DNA of 64,000 nt from Microcoleus vaginatus HSN003 (GCF_022701255.1 NZ_CP031705.1:4216001-4280000), one strand, 5' to 3'. Counted from the first letter of the stretch, positions 19,201 through 28,874 are shown. Numbers and translations are program-made. Notes: generated by a model from the sequence alone, not told the origin.

Positions 19201-20401
19201 GATCGCCACGCTAGAAGATGCCCAAAATACCCTTCGCAGTGTCCAACAAGCCACAGGCATCAAACCAGCTCTCATTTATATCAGCTTTGTACCCAGGGGT
19301 TCTACAGTCGATCGGCCTTACAGCAGTTCGTCCATCTTGCGCGTAGAACAGCAAATCCAAGCCTCTGACGAACTCGAAATGATGGTGATCACCCCGGAAG
19401 GTGTACCCGTTCGCCAGCGCATCCCTGGAACCTCTCGCGCCCAGGTAATAGAAGCTGTTCGGAAATTTCGCGATGAACTGACTAATCCGGTAAAGCGCAA
19501 GACTACAAGTTATTTGCCCTTGGCTCAGCAACTCTACCAGTGGATGTTAGCGCCGCTGGAAGCAGAACTGCAAGCCAAAGGCATTGAGAATTTATCTTTT
19601 ATCTCAGATATGGGGTTGCGATCGATACCGATGGGCGCCCTGCACGACGGCAAAGGCTTTCTGGTAGAGCGTTACAGCGTTGGAGCGATGCCGAGTTTGA
19701 GTTTGACAGATACCAGCCTCGCCAATTTCAAAAATAGCCAAGTTTTGGCAATGGGGGCCTCGCAATTTCCTGAGATGAGTCCTTTGCCTGGGGTGGAAAT
19801 AGAAGTATCGACAATCACCCCGCAGCAGTGGCCCGGCAAGTCTTTCTTGAACGAAGCTTTCACCCTGGCCAATTTGAAATCGCAGCGGCAGCAGCAGCCT
19901 TTTGGGATGATTCACTTGGCTACCCACGCCGAATTTCGATCGGGAGCTCCCAGCGAATCCTTTATTCAGTTGTGGGATACTAAATTGCGTTTGGATCAGT
20001 TGCGGCAAATGAATTGGCACAGCCCGCAAGTGGAAATGTTAGTTTTGAGCGCTTGCAGAACTGCTGTGGGCGATCGAGAGGCCGAGTTGGGCTTTGGCGG
20101 GTTAGCCGTGCAAGCCGGGGTTAAATCGGCTATGGCGACTCTCTGGTATGTCAGCGACGAGGGCAGTTTGGGATTGATGTCGGAGTTTTACGCCCAGTTA
20201 AAAACTGCTCCGATTAAAGCAGAAGCACTACGACAAGCGCAATTAGCGATGTTGCGCCAAGAGGTGCGAATTGAAGGGGGGATGCTGCACACTTCTGGTG
20301 GCAATCTGCCGCTACCTCCGGAATTGGCAAACGCGGGGAGTGAGAATTTTTCTCATCCTTATTATTGGTCTGCTTTTAGAATGATTGGCAATCCTTGGTA
20401 A
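16202..20401 (+). CDS. Hemagglutinin-domain (TPS) CHAT protease fusion
   Basis: A 1399-residue secreted-type protein. Residues 1-44 form a long signal peptide ending near AKAEAQT. Residues about 50-210 are a filamentous-hemagglutinin (haemagg_act) domain with [20 protein letters not shown] and [13 protein letters not shown], the two-partner-secretion signal. Beta-helix-like repeats follow to about 555. Residues about 560-900 are almost pure Ala-Pro-Thr, ending in five 16-residue [16 protein letters not shown] units. The last 400 residues are a CHAT (caspase-like) protease with IHLATHAEF (His1242) and [12 protein letters not shown] (Cys1285) and the terminal [13 protein letters not shown]. The architecture places a caspase-like protease on or outside the cell surface. 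No TpsB transporter lies nearby. Activity and target are unknown. Confidence 0.88.
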   Translation: MKTAKNIQIKSKFLSKARISKLTLALQIVLINIYFLQAKAEAQTIVPAADATGTTVTPAAQNGTPGQPSRFDIQGGKLSSDQQNLFHSFTEFGLSENQIANFISNPNIRNILAGIGGGNPSIINGLIQVTGGNSNLFLMNPSGIIFGNSASLNVPASFTATTATGIGFGSNSFNAVGSSTYTSLTGAPNSFTFGADQAGAIISTADLAVKSGQNLTLLGGTVVSTGSLSAPGGQLTVASVSGTNLLRVSQGDNLLSLEIEPASATSSTETSSTASTFSIASLPELLTGIGETNATGLSVNASGEVVLTASNRAVAAGDVALKDANARAIEIQAANSIAVSGNLTSSQGGPIALEASGDISTVDIDSHSDTTAGGNITVTSRTGKVETGNINARSIDKTSNAGDVIIAAPSSSIQTGFIEANSEEKQGGEVTLNARNDIEVTHINTEGRTGGGDIDITAGGNFRATGTFTNDNNCLSQACSISASTTGSANGGDITIRHGGEASNNLFSVGPDYNTVNGTAGSIATGGPKKENVITQGSYFSPDPQIVQPTQINITASSVSPAPTAAPTPGPTATPTPAPTAAPTPAPTPAPTPAPTPAPTPAPTPAPTPAPTPAPTPAPTPAPTPAPTPAPTPAPAPAPTPAPAPTPAPAPAPAPTPAPTPAPAPAPAPAPAPAPAPAPAPAPAPTPIFAPVPDPAPAPAPAPAPAPAPAPAPAPAPAPAPLQTLTPAPAPAPAPAPAPAPAPAPTPAPAPAPAPAPAPAPAPAPAPAPAPAPAPAPAPAPAPAPAPAPAPAPAPAPAPAPAPAPAPAPAPAQTLTPTPAPVSNLAPAPIITQNPAPVSNLAPAPIITQNPAPVSNLAPAPIITQNPAPVSNLAPAPIITQNPAPVSNLAPAPIITQNPVVATITQNPVVAPSAAPINLPPIPTPELAANQPPSTNRLFSPSLQEQNQISNSLQQRNSPPASANLDASKLPPNLGAVIFPVEERFTSEFVDYLNLPSTTAIATLEDAQNTLRSVQQATGIKPALIYISFVPRGSTVDRPYSSSSILRVEQQIQASDELEMMVITPEGVPVRQRIPGTSRAQVIEAVRKFRDELTNPVKRKTTSYLPLAQQLYQWMLAPLEAELQAKGIENLSFISDMGLRSIPMGALHDGKGFLVERYSVGAMPSLSLTDTSLANFKNSQVLAMGASQFPEMSPLPGVEIEVSTITPQQWPGKSFLNEAFTLANLKSQRQQQPFGMIHLATHAEFRSGAPSESFIQLWDTKLRLDQLRQMNWHSPQVEMLVLSACRTAVGDREAELGFGGLAVQAGVKSAMATLWYVSDEGSLGLMSEFYAQLKTAPIKAEALRQAQLAMLRQEVRIEGGMLHTSGGNLPLPPELANAGSENFSHPYYWSAFRMIGNPW
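17880..18900 (+). repeat. Ala-Pro-Thr low-complexity linker repeats
   Basis: About 1 kb of near-periodic GCACCAGCACCG-type hexamers encodes a roughly 340-residue (A/T)P linker, and ends with five 48-nt units (18658-18897) that are almost identical. The tract is open in other frames on both strands and creates long spurious antisense reading frames. Slippage should make its length variable between strains. Confidence 0.9.
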
Positions 20402-20545
20402 GTCGATCGCCCACTCGCACCTCAACAACCGCCAACCACTCATAATTGCCACAAAAATTCAAAATCCCAAACCCAAAACTGCCCAACGCCAGTACGATCG
20501 ATCTAGTTAGCAAAAATAAGTAAAAACACTACCGGAGTAATTTTT

Positions 20546-21616
20546 ATGGATCTGGTCGTACTCCAGAACTGGCTGGACAACATCTCCTTTGCCGTTTTGT
20601 TCTCCACAATGCTCATTTACTGGGTTGGCGCAGCATTCCCCGGCATTCCCTACTTGTCGGCCCTAGGCACCGCAGGAATGGCCGTCGCCAACCTATCCAT
20701 CGCCGCTTTACTCGGTTCTCGATGGATAGAAGCCGGCTACTTCCCCTTAAGCAATCTCTACGAATCCCTATTTTTCCTAGTTTGGGGAATCACCGCCATC
20801 CACCTAGTCGCGGAAAACATGAGCCGTTCCCGTTTAGTAGGAGTAGCCACATCCCCCGTAGCAATGGCAATATCCGCCTTTGCAGCCCTGACTCTGCCGG
20901 CAACCATGCAATCTGCAGAGCCCCTAGTACCCGCCCTCAAATCCAACTGGCTGATGATGCACGTTAGCGTCATGATGCTCAGTTACTCAACTTTAATGGT
21001 AGGAGCGCTACTGGCGATCGCCTTTTTAATCGTCACCCGCGGCCAAAAAATCGAACTCACCGGTAGTTCCTTCGGCACCAACAGCAACCGCAACAGCAAC
21101 TACCGCCTCCAACGCCCTCAAAACCCCGAACCTCAAATTGCAGAAACCAGCGCCGACAGCGCATTAGCTTTCAGCGAACCCTCCTTCAACTCCAACAATA
21201 ATGGTTTGGGCACCACCGCAGTGCTGGAATTAGCAACCGTTCAAACCCCATCAACCGCCCCAACTCAAACCGCAGAACTTCTCTCGCCCCAGCGATTGAA
21301 TCTAGCAGAAACTCTTGATAACATTAGCTATCGCATCATCGGTTTAGGATTCCCCTTACTGACAGTTGGCATTATTGCCGGTGCGGTTTGGGCTAACGAA
21401 GCTTGGGGATCGTACTGGAGTTGGGACCCGAAAGAAACTTGGGCGCTAATTACTTGGTTGGTATTTGCTGCCTACCTACACGCCCGCATTACTCGTGGCT
21501 GGCAGGGAAGACGCCCAGCAATTTTAGCAGCCACAGGTTTTGTGGTAGTTTGGATTTGCTATCTAGGCGTTAATCTGTTAGGCAAAGGTTTACATTCCTA
21601 CGGTTGGTTTTTCTAA
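20546..21616 (+). CDS. ccsA: System II cytochrome c biogenesis protein (WWD/CcsA type)
   Basis: Membrane haem-handling subunit of the system II (Ccs) pathway, which attaches haem to c-type cytochromes on the lumenal side of thylakoids and plasma membrane. The 356-residue protein has about eight membrane helices. It carries the haem-binding WWD motif, [18 protein letters not shown], near the C-terminus and His residues in the flanking helices. A low-complexity hydrophilic loop of about 80 residues (near 170-255, rich in Asn, Ser and Pro) is longer than in other bacteria. GGAG at 20534-20537 is a suitable ribosome site for ATG 20546. Databases name this same protein CcsA or CcsB. Confidence 0.92.
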   Translation: MDLVVLQNWLDNISFAVLFSTMLIYWVGAAFPGIPYLSALGTAGMAVANLSIAALLGSRWIEAGYFPLSNLYESLFFLVWGITAIHLVAENMSRSRLVGVATSPVAMAISAFAALTLPATMQSAEPLVPALKSNWLMMHVSVMMLSYSTLMVGALLAIAFLIVTRGQKIELTGSSFGTNSNRNSNYRLQRPQNPEPQIAETSADSALAFSEPSFNSNNNGLGTTAVLELATVQTPSTAPTQTAELLSPQRLNLAETLDNISYRIIGLGFPLLTVGIIAGAVWANEAWGSYWSWDPKETWALITWLVFAAYLHARITRGWQGRRPAILAATGFVVVWICYLGVNLLGKGLHSYGWFF

Positions 21617-21789
21617 TTCCTGATCCACCAATGGGCCACAGAAGAACAGGATAAGTCAAAGAATCGGGCTTAATCTCATCTCCGCTTGTAGGGTGGGCAA
21701 CTCCCACCTTACTCAACCAGCGAGATTCTAATAATCAACTCCCTCTTCCTTCTTCCCTTTTTTTACCCGATCGCAAAGTCGAAGGGCCT

Positions 21790-21880
21790 TCTTCCTTCTT
21801 ATAACTTCGGTCTTCCTCACCTCCGTTACATCCGTTACATCCGTTACATCCGTTACAAAATCCGTTGCCGAACTTCCTTC
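21790..21880 (-). repeat. Dispersed ATCCGTTAC repeat, copy B (intergenic)
   Basis: Four CATCCGTTA-type 9-mers lie between a CTTCCTTCTT tract and TCCGTTGCCGAACTTCCTTC. Read on the minus strand, it is the same block as copies A (501-562) and C (54757-54870), which lie inside genes. Here it sits 25 nt upstream of the KGK-type gene and is not translated. Confidence 0.75.
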
Positions 21881-21905
21881 ATTCATTAAAATAAGGACAA
21901 TTAAT

Positions 21906-22331
21906 ATGGACGAATCGCCAATATTTCCCCAAGAAGATGATGTTGTGTCTGCCCCTACCAGCGCTTTGATGTATCAATGTACATTCAAAGTCAGCGAATT
22001 TATGGCAATTATGCAGGCAAAATTGGTAGACGAAAAATTATTCTCAGACGGCCTGGATTGCGAACTATTAAGTGCGGGAAAAGACTGGACTAAAGGAAAA
22101 CTTAGAATGCGTCTGGAGTTCATTCCGCTAGAACCTGAAATCAAAGAACAAAAAGCCCTTCCGGCAGCGGCAGAAAGAGCAGAAACCGTGCAAAACTACG
22201 CCGCCTATAGCTCAAATCCAACTGATATAGATGAGCCATTAAATCAAGGTGACTCAACAGAAATAAGTAATCATTTTCCTATTTCTAGGTATCCAGACCG
22301 CGACCCCCAAAGTATAGGAATGTGGAGCTAG
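21906..22331 (+). CDS. KGK-domain family protein
   Basis: A small soluble protein of 141 residues. The central segment (residues about 20-85) ends in DWTKGKLRMRLEFIPLEPE, the WxKGK signature that gives the cyanobacterial KGK domain its name. The C-terminal 55 residues are polar and probably disordered. The function of the KGK family is unknown. An AAGGAC ribosome site precedes the ATG. It lies between ccsA and tilS on the same strand with generous spacers, so co-transcription is uncertain. Confidence 0.75.
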   Translation: MDESPIFPQEDDVVSAPTSALMYQCTFKVSEFMAIMQAKLVDEKLFSDGLDCELLSAGKDWTKGKLRMRLEFIPLEPEIKEQKALPAAAERAETVQNYAAYSSNPTDIDEPLNQGDSTEISNHFPISRYPDRDPQSIGMWS

Positions 22332-22458
22332 GAAGGCAAAGACTGAGAGATTGGGAGAGGGGGATGCTTCCCCTTCTTTGCTCAAAATCCATCGGTTAAA
22401 TCCCGTACACTGCTCGTTGTCTAACTTCCTTATTTTTGCTTAATGAAAACCTGCTCTC

Positions 22459-23583
22459 ATGGCTGAATCTTCCAATTGGACGCACCTGCACGCTCAAGTT
22501 CACAGGACGCTGCTGTACCGACAAATATTGCCATCAAATCAGCGCTTGCTAGTAGCAGTATCCGGCGGACAAGATTCTCTGTGTTTAATTAAATTACTGC
22601 TAGATTTGCAGCCAAAATGGGGCTGGAATCTAGGGATTGCTCACTGCGATCACCGTTGGCGTTCTGACTCGCAAGCGTCGGCCAATCATGTAGAACAATT
22701 AGCTAAAAACTGGGGAATATCCTACTATTTGGAAACAGCCTCGGACATCCCCAAAACAGAAGCAGCCGCCAGAAAGTGGCGATATCAAGCTTTAACCGAA
22801 ATTGCGATCGCCCACAACTACCCCTACATTGTTACAGGCCACACAGCCAGCGATCGCGCCGAAACACTACTCTACAACCTGATTCGCGGCAGCGGCGCCG
22901 ACGGACTTTCTGCCCTCACCTGGACACGGCCCCTCGCCGATTTTAGATTGGGGAATTCCCGCGAAAATCCCAACTCCCAAATCTCTGCCGATTTTACATG
23001 GGAAAATCTGGATGAAAAGTCCCCATCGAAAATCCAAAATCTAAAATCTAAAATCTCTTTAGTTCGTCCCTTGCTCGAAATAACTCGATCGCAAACAGGT
23101 CAATTTTGTCAAGAGCAAGAACTACCCATTTGGGAAGATTCCACAAATCAAGACTTGCAATATAGTCGCAACCGGATTCGATCGGAATTATTGCCTTATT
23201 TGGAAACTCATTTCAACCCAAAAACCCAACAAGCGCTAGCCCAAACAGCCGAACTTCTCCGCGCCGACGTAGAATATCTCGAACTTGCAGCCAGCGACTT
23301 GCTACAGCGAGCAATGTCTCCAATTGCAGACAGCCCGCAGGTAAATTTTCAACTTCCCGTCAAGTTAAATCGCCCGATTTTGCGGGAAGCACCCCTGGCC
23401 TTGCAGCGACGGGCAATGCGGCAACTACTGCAACAAATATTGCCCTCAGCACCCAGCTTTGAAAGCGTAGAAAAACTAACCAGCTTAATCGTAGCGCCCA
23501 ACCGATCGCAAACCGATCCATTTCCTGGAGGAGCGATCGGTCGAGTCGAACACCCTTCGATAATTTTAGATATTAAATTTTAA
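22459..23583 (+). CDS. tilS: tRNA(Ile)-lysidine synthetase
   Basis: Modifies the wobble cytidine of tRNA-Ile(CAU) to lysidine, so that the tRNA reads AUA and is charged with isoleucine; an essential step. The PP-loop ATP motif is AVSGGQDS (residues 33-40), followed by HCDHRWR and the GHTASDRAETLLYNLIRGSG active-site segment. Between the catalytic domain and VRPLLEITR lies an extra segment of about 50 residues (near 155-200) that other TilS proteins lack. Part of it, KIQNLKSKIS, is the translation of an AAAATCT heptamer array. The 3' end overlaps the convergent hmpF by 4 nt. Confidence 0.93.
   Translation: MAESSNWTHLHAQVHRTLLYRQILPSNQRLLVAVSGGQDSLCLIKLLLDLQPKWGWNLGIAHCDHRWRSDSQASANHVEQLAKNWGISYYLETASDIPKTEAAARKWRYQALTEIAIAHNYPYIVTGHTASDRAETLLYNLIRGSGADGLSALTWTRPLADFRLGNSRENPNSQISADFTWENLDEKSPSKIQNLKSKISLVRPLLEITRSQTGQFCQEQELPIWEDSTNQDLQYSRNRIRSELLPYLETHFNPKTQQALAQTAELLRADVEYLELAASDLLQRAMSPIADSPQVNFQLPVKLNRPILREAPLALQRRAMRQLLQQILPSAPSFESVEKLTSLIVAPNRSQTDPFPGGAIGRVEHPSIILDIKF
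23029..23056 (+). repeat. AAAATCT heptamer array inside tilS
   Basis: Three perfect copies of AAAATCT (23036-23056) and one degenerate copy (AAAATCC) lie in frame in tilS. The same heptamer forms arrays at 29516-29547 and, in the other orientation, five perfect copies at 62318-62352. Confidence 0.85.
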
Positions 23584-25325
23584 CCTGTTATCAAACCCGA
23601 AAGGACTTGTCGCAAATCGGAAACTACCCGACCTTGCTCGTCTCCCGTCTCCTGCACCCGATCGAGTTCCCCCGCCACGGCTTCGAGCTTTTGGCGTAGC
23701 CCATTCAAATTGTCCTGCACCGGCTGCAACATTTCTTGATAAACATTCACCCTGCCCCACAGTTGCGCCACTGCACCTTTCTGGTTGAACAAATTCTGCT
23801 CTAACTGCTTGAGTTCGTAGCGTTTCGCCTCACTTTCCCCATTTTGGCGGTTGACATTTGCCTCAATTTGGGATATCGATTCCCGCACCTGCTGAATTTC
23901 GTTTTCCAGTCTTTGCAATTCTTGGCTTTGCTGCTGGCGCTGAGTATTGAGCTGGGCGACAACCGGCCCCAAATCAATATCTCCTCGCTCTTGTTTGGGA
24001 GCATTAGCAGTACCCAGCCGCCGCCACAGAACCGCCTGATGCTGCTTTAAAACATCTTCCCGTTCCTGCAACCGGAGGCGCTGTCCCACCAGAGTTTCGT
24101 TTAACATCTGATAACTTTCGAGTTCATCTGCCATCTCGTTTTCCAAAGCCATGCGATCGTACTCGCTAGCAGCTTGAATTTTCCCTTGCAGCTCCTCGAT
24201 TGTCTCCCGTTGCAGAGTCAACTCCTCCTCTTGATCGTTAACAAACCGGAACACCTTCTCCAAATCCTGTTGCAGGTGTTGCACCAGCCCCTGTAACTCA
24301 TCAACGGGCATCTTCTCCAGAGATGACACATCTACTTTCTGCTGCGTACCTGCAGTACCCGAAGCAGATGCGAGCCTGGAAACTTGCTCGAAAAGATCCT
24401 CAACGGCCCGCACCTGCAAAGACACCGACTGAGCCTGATCCTGCTTAGCGCTGAGGGTACTTTGCTGCCCTTTAAGCTCCGCACGAGCTTGCGCCAAAGC
24501 TTCTTGAGATTGGTACCACTCTTGCCAGCGGTTTTGGAGGCTCTGATTTTGTCGATCGACCTCTTCTTGTTGCTGTTGAGCTATGCTTTGTTTTTGCTCC
24601 AACTGCTGCCAGTGCTGATCCAGAATTGCCTGCTGAGCGCCCACCGCACCAAAAGACTGATTCAGTTGTTCCCGCACCCCTTGAGCCGAAGCAATTGCCC
24701 CTCCCAACTTCTGCATCAACTCCTGAATCCTCTGCGTCTGCTGCTCATCAACCACTGCCCCCTGCGGAACCTCAGACTGCTGCTGGGCCACCCGTTGCTG
24801 CTCGCCCCGCAACTGTTCCCAAGCCGTCTCAATTTCCACACGACTGCGATCGACTTCTTCTCGCAGTCGGTTAGCTTCATCTCGAGTATTTTCAATTTCT
24901 GAGCGCTGAGCTTCCAGTCGCTCCAACTCCTCTTCCATTTGAGCCAACTGCTCTTCGCGGGCTTGCATTTCCATTTCCCGGCGATTGAGTTCCTGACTCG
25001 AAAACGTCAGAGAAGCCTTCCACTGTTCAATTTCCTCTTCCTTATCCTTAAACTTGTCCTGCAATCGTGAGAAATTTTGCAGAATGCTCACCAACTGGCG
25101 GGCCGCCTCCTGAATCCGCTGCACTTGCTTGCTAGCGCTCAACTCAACCAGCACCAGCGTGCCGTCGTTAAACTTATTAGCTTCCTCAACTGGGATCGCG
25201 TCATCGCCTGGTACGGCGCTCCAGTTATGTTCGCCTCGCTGACAAGCTAGCAGCTTCAGTTCAGCCTTACCGCCACCGAGACCAAAGCCGCTTCTCTGTT
25301 TTTGTACTTCCGCTAGATACAGCAC
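23580..25325 (-). CDS. hmpF: Pilus motility/taxis coiled-coil protein HmpF
   Basis: A cyanobacteria-specific coiled-coil protein needed for type IV pilus gliding and taxis, which in Nostoc punctiforme and Synechocystis localises to the poles and interacts with the pilus machinery. The 581 residues start with the conserved MLYLAEVQKQ and a compact domain of about 80 residues (GGGKAELKLLACQRGEHNW). Long heptad-rich Gln/Glu coiled coil follows to residue 570. The start codon is GTG at 25325. It lies divergently from hmpA, and together with hmpA-E it makes the motility control locus. The 1.6 kb between them contains mobile-element remains. Confidence 0.88.
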   Translation of the reverse strand: MLYLAEVQKQRSGFGLGGGKAELKLLACQRGEHNWSAVPGDDAIPVEEANKFNDGTLVLVELSASKQVQRIQEAARQLVSILQNFSRLQDKFKDKEEEIEQWKASLTFSSQELNRREMEMQAREEQLAQMEEELERLEAQRSEIENTRDEANRLREEVDRSRVEIETAWEQLRGEQQRVAQQQSEVPQGAVVDEQQTQRIQELMQKLGGAIASAQGVREQLNQSFGAVGAQQAILDQHWQQLEQKQSIAQQQQEEVDRQNQSLQNRWQEWYQSQEALAQARAELKGQQSTLSAKQDQAQSVSLQVRAVEDLFEQVSRLASASGTAGTQQKVDVSSLEKMPVDELQGLVQHLQQDLEKVFRFVNDQEEELTLQRETIEELQGKIQAASEYDRMALENEMADELESYQMLNETLVGQRLRLQEREDVLKQHQAVLWRRLGTANAPKQERGDIDLGPVVAQLNTQRQQQSQELQRLENEIQQVRESISQIEANVNRQNGESEAKRYELKQLEQNLFNQKGAVAQLWGRVNVYQEMLQPVQDNLNGLRQKLEAVAGELDRVQETGDEQGRVVSDLRQVLSGLITG

Positions 25326-25775
25326 ACTAATAGTCCTCTGCTTCGTAAAACCTATCCCAACTTAACTTTAAGTTACTTAAAGGCCTAAAAGATAAGTGGT
25401 GTTTACTTCCTACGCTGTTGGGTAGACGGCTAATCCCAACATAAGTAGGCTATCCCCCTTAAGCCAAAGGTTCTTGACTAAACATAACACTGCGTGTGAT
25501 CTTTAGTCAACTTACCTAAAGTAAACAAGTATAGGCAAGTAAAGATAACTTTTTGCCACTTAAGTCTTACTTTTTGGTGTCGTTTGCCCAATCGGGGGAT
25601 AGCATTTTTTTCTAACTTTAGCAGCACTCACGCATAGCACGTCCTCACGGGAGAACTTCCAGAAAGTACGGCCGCCGCCAGTTGTCTGGAGGAATGAGAG
25701 AGCAGTACCAATGCCGCTTGATTAAAGACTAGCAAAACTGCGGAGACTGCCATAGCCCAAACCTAAAAAAGTCAG

Positions 25776-25815
25776 TCCTTGAACCTCCCCACGTCTAAAG
25801 CCGGGGGATTCTTGC
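25776..25815 (-). other. Probable right end of an IS200/IS605 (TnpB) element
   Basis: Read on the minus strand, AATCCCCCGGCTTTAGACG followed by TGGGGAGGTTCAAGG makes a C/G hairpin ending in GAGGTTCAAG. This is the form of the 3' end (omega-RNA scaffold hairpin) of cyanobacterial TnpB elements. No intact transposase lies beside it, so this is a relic. The call rests on pattern memory and is moderate. Confidence 0.45.
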
Positions 25816-26539
25816 CCACCTTCAAGACGACAACGGGACATTCAAATACCCTCTAATCACTCAAAGAACTTTACTTCTCCCGGAGCGCAGACTTGCTGAG
25901 TCCTTCATATTTTTAAGGTTGAACGTGACCTATGCTGCAATTATTTGCCCTTTAACTATTCCGAATTAATCGGATTAGTGGGTTGCCGGGGTTGCTCGCC
26001 CTCTAGGATATTTCAAAGGGTTGAAAGTTATTCTTTCTCTGGCGAATCACTCTCTGCCAATTATACCACTGTGGTTTTAGCAACACAATCGTTTCACGAG
26101 ACTTAAAAGTCCCTACCTACTGGTCGCTAGGTCTAAATCCCCATGTCGTTAGCCCAGGGCTTGCCTCTGGCCTTTCGATTCAAAATTTTGTATTGATTTT
26201 ACAACGCTTTAGTTATGGGTCGATCGTCAGAAAAGCCGTTGCTGCCCCCAAGCCGGCGCCTTGCTCCAGCGGACTAGGGATTTGAACCGCGCTGCCTTAG
26301 AATAAGGTAATGACGCGAGCCTATGACGCTCGCCGAGGGCGAGCAAAAAGGTCGATCGGCACTGAGGGTTTTCCTGACAATTGCCAACAAAGGTTCATTT
26401 TGACTGCACCTGATTTTAGGGCTGTGGCAAACCCAAAACAAACCTCGATCGCAACTCATCCAACCCAACAGACTAGCCTCAAGTTCCCATCGGGGCTTGA
26501 TCGGCACTTGCTGCTGGTAGCAGCGGTAAAACCAGAGAA

Positions 26540-26747
26540 TCCTCGGTATTTTGAAGTTGACCTACGCCAAGAGGTGTTGGATAAACTGACGGCATACTCA
26601 GCCAAAAACTTCAAAACTTTCGCTATCGAAGACTTCAACCAGTCGGGAATGCCAGCGTTGCACACTCGAAAAACCCGTGCAATCGTGCGAAGTGGATTCT
26701 ACGAGTTTAAGCAACAGTGGGAATACCAGGTGAAACTCTACACTTAG
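26540..26747 (+). pseudogene. TnpB (IS605 OrfB) internal fragment
   Basis: The translation reads DLRQEVLDKLTAYSAKNFK, then FAIEDFNQSGMPALHTRKTR and AIVRSGFYEFKQQWEYQVKLY before a stop. This is the central segment of TnpB around the second RuvC motif (the family form is IEDLNVSGM...AI-D-GFYEFRRQLEYK). The catalytic Glu of IEDFN is kept. Both the N-terminal half and the C-terminal zinc-finger part are absent. The reading frame extends upstream to 26310 without similarity. It is a dead fragment. Confidence 0.75.
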
Positions 26748-26933
26748 AGAATGCCGCGAGTTTCGCGGTTTCAGCTTGTGGAGTGGTAGCGCGGCCGAGG
26801 AGCCGCAGCAAGTATCGCCCTTTCGTCAATTCCCAATTGTGAGCTCGGCATCAGCGCGTAAATTATTGACGGAAACTAAAGTCAATCTTTTCGCCAGCAC
26901 ACAATCTTTCCGAGCTCAGACGCCAACGGTTTT

Positions 26934-26940
26934 AAGGAGG
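26934..26940 (+). promoter_or_regulatory. Strong ribosome binding site AAGGAGG
   Basis: A perfect anti-16S match lies 13 nt before ATG 26954. It fixes the start of hmpA and is unusual in a window where most genes lack a strong Shine-Dalgarno sequence. Confidence 0.7.
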
Positions 26941-26953
26941 ACACTTTAGCTGC

Positions 26954-28162
26954 ATGCAGGGAAATTTGAGTGAAATAGACATCCGCAGCATCCTGCAATT
27001 GATTGAGTTAGGTCAGCGAACCGGAGAACTGTTCGTAGAGGCCTACACCTCCACCGGCAGCAGCACGGGTACTCAACCTACCCCGCGCTCCCTTGCAGGA
27101 CAATCCTGGTATGTCTTCTGCTTCAACGGTCAGATTATTTACGCTACCCAGAGTGCGGGCAGTTTGTTTCGCTTGCGCGACTACCTGCGCCGCTACAAAG
27201 CAGATACCGCCCTCGACAAAATCCAAGTTCCCTATATGGCATCTACCAATGCCCCAGAATACGGCTACCTATGGGCCCTGCTAGAAAACCACATCCTCAC
27301 CCCAGCTCAAGGCCGCAACATCATCCAGAGCATGATCCACGAAACCCTATTTGACTTGCTCAGTCTCCACCAGGGTTCCTTCACTTTTGAAATGGGCCCA
27401 GCTTTGAGTCCTCAACTGACCAGCTTAGAAATTAGCTCGCTGCTGGCCAAGATTGTCAAACAGGTGCAGCAGTGGAAGCAGTTTCACCCTCACATTCAGT
27501 CGCCCAACCAATGCCCGGTGATTTCAGACCCCTCCGAGCTGCGAGTAGCGCTGCCTGTCAATACCTTTAATACTCTCAGACGCTGGGCCGACGGCCACAC
27601 TTCGATCCGCCAAATGGCGCGGTACCTCAACCGAGACGTGCTGACTGTCGCTAAGGCGATTTACCCCTTTGTGCAGCAGGGATTGGTGCAAGTATTTTAC
27701 GAGCCCTCTGTTGCCCCCACCAACAACAAAAAAGAATGGTCGTCCCCAGAAACCAAGGTTCCCAGAGTTGTCTGTATTGACGACGACAATGTTATTCGCA
27801 AAACAGTTGAGTCAATTTTAAATGAACACGGTTACGAAGCTACTACGATCGGCAATCCCCTCCAAGCCCTGAGTTTGGTGTTTCCACTCAAACCCGATTT
27901 AATTCTGTGTGACATCGCCATGCCGGAACTCGACGGCTACGAAATTTGCGCTATGCTGCGGAGTTCTAGCGCTTTCCGGCAGACGCCGATCGTTATACTG
28001 ACGGGTATCGACGGCTTTATCGATCGCGTTAAAGCCCGCATGGCAGGAGCTACAGACTTTTACACCAAACCTTTTGGTGAAAGCGAGTTATTGATGCTGG
28101 TAGAAAAATATGTGGGCCCGGGCTACCCTCGGGTCAATCTCTCGGAAAGATTATTAGACTGA
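26954..28162 (+). CDS. hmpA: PatA-like (PATAN + REC) response regulator, HmpA type
   Basis: First gene of the hmp chemotaxis-like cluster. The 402-residue protein starts with a PATAN/DUF4388 domain (MQGNLSEIDIRSILQLIE...TGELFVEA, residues 1-120), continues with a helical middle, and ends with a receiver domain (about 275-400). The receiver shows VVCIDDDNVIR (acidic pocket), LILCDIAMPELDGYE (phospho-acceptor Asp), ILTG and FYTKPFG (conserved Lys). It corresponds to HmpA of Nostoc, or PixG/PilG of Synechocystis, and probably receives phosphate from HmpE to steer pilus activity. The start is fixed by AAGGAGG at 26934-26940. Confidence 0.85.
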   Translation: MQGNLSEIDIRSILQLIELGQRTGELFVEAYTSTGSSTGTQPTPRSLAGQSWYVFCFNGQIIYATQSAGSLFRLRDYLRRYKADTALDKIQVPYMASTNAPEYGYLWALLENHILTPAQGRNIIQSMIHETLFDLLSLHQGSFTFEMGPALSPQLTSLEISSLLAKIVKQVQQWKQFHPHIQSPNQCPVISDPSELRVALPVNTFNTLRRWADGHTSIRQMARYLNRDVLTVAKAIYPFVQQGLVQVFYEPSVAPTNNKKEWSSPETKVPRVVCIDDDNVIRKTVESILNEHGYEATTIGNPLQALSLVFPLKPDLILCDIAMPELDGYEICAMLRSSSAFRQTPIVILTGIDGFIDRVKARMAGATDFYTKPFGESELLMLVEKYVGPGYPRVNLSERLLD

Positions 28163-28874
28163 TCGCTAGAAGACCAATTAAAAGAAAAATAAATTTCGCA
28201 CCGATGGCATGATCGGAGCTTTCTTGTACCTGCGGTGTGATCAAGTCTCGACGACCACAAACAGAAAGCTCACAGACACTATTGGCGATCGCACCATAAA
28301 CTAGAATGTATTAATCCGCGCGCTGGCATAAGGGCATCGGTAAAACTCTGTTCAATTTCTCTAGGCCCCAGTGGGTCTAACACGCTCAAAGTGCAAATAT
28401 AATATACTTGTTCTCCACTTGCAGCCACTCCGAAAAACTGATGCACAGAGCTACTTATTGCTAGGTATTTCTGTACAAAGTCCGAGAGTCCAATTCTCAG
28501 TCTTAAGTGACTCCGTTCATGATTGTCGGTACACCAGCCGTGTCAACAAATCCTCGCTAATCCGAGTATCGGTTTAGCATTCATCGCAGAAATTACCCAG
28601 AGTTTTACCATTTGAGACGGCGGTGGGAGTACAAAGTGAAGTTTTAGGGGTTTCAAATTAATTGTTCGTAGTCGATTTGAGCTAATTTGTAAGCATTGGT
28701 CGCGCGAATTCTTGATTGCAGCCAATTATTGACGGAGCGAATTTATTGCCAAGCAACTCCGGCAGTCGCACCATTCACCCCTTGGCGGTGTCAAGTTTCG
28801 ACCATCGAAGTTTCGATCGGGTTCTTCTTGGCGGGAAACCTCAACAATTTGCTAGAAATGCAGGTGTCAGAATT
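28163..28874. other. Gap between hmpA and hmpC, no cheY found
   Basis: In related clusters a short CheY protein (HmpB/PixH/PilH, about 120 residues) is encoded here. I find no receiver motifs in any frame over these 712 nt. A TATAATATA word near 28398 might be a promoter for hmpC-hmpE. Otherwise I see nothing definite. Confidence 0.5.

Larger units (their letters stand above)
25326..26953. other. 1.6-kb intergenic region with transposon debris
   Basis: The region separates divergent hmpF and hmpA. The first 300 nt, which would hold the hmpF leader and promoter, contain repeated AACTTA/TAAGTT words, but I see no clear -10/-35 pair. An IS200/IS605-type 3' end lies near 25776-25815, and a translated TnpB fragment at 26540-26747. 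On the minus strand near 26265-26290 a T-arm-like word, GGTTCAAATCCC, is present, but no tRNA cloverleaf can be built around it. Confidence 0.5.

Noticed and set aside
26262..26310. A tRNA-like T-arm word (GGTTCAAATCCC) on the minus strand.
   Set aside because: The flanking bases do not pair as a T-stem, and no anticodon or D arm can be drawn.
28716..28874. An N-terminal extension of 53 codons for hmpC.
   Set aside because: The extension is rich in Ser and Arg, has no match to CheW proteins, and ATG 28875 directly precedes a normal CheW N-terminus.
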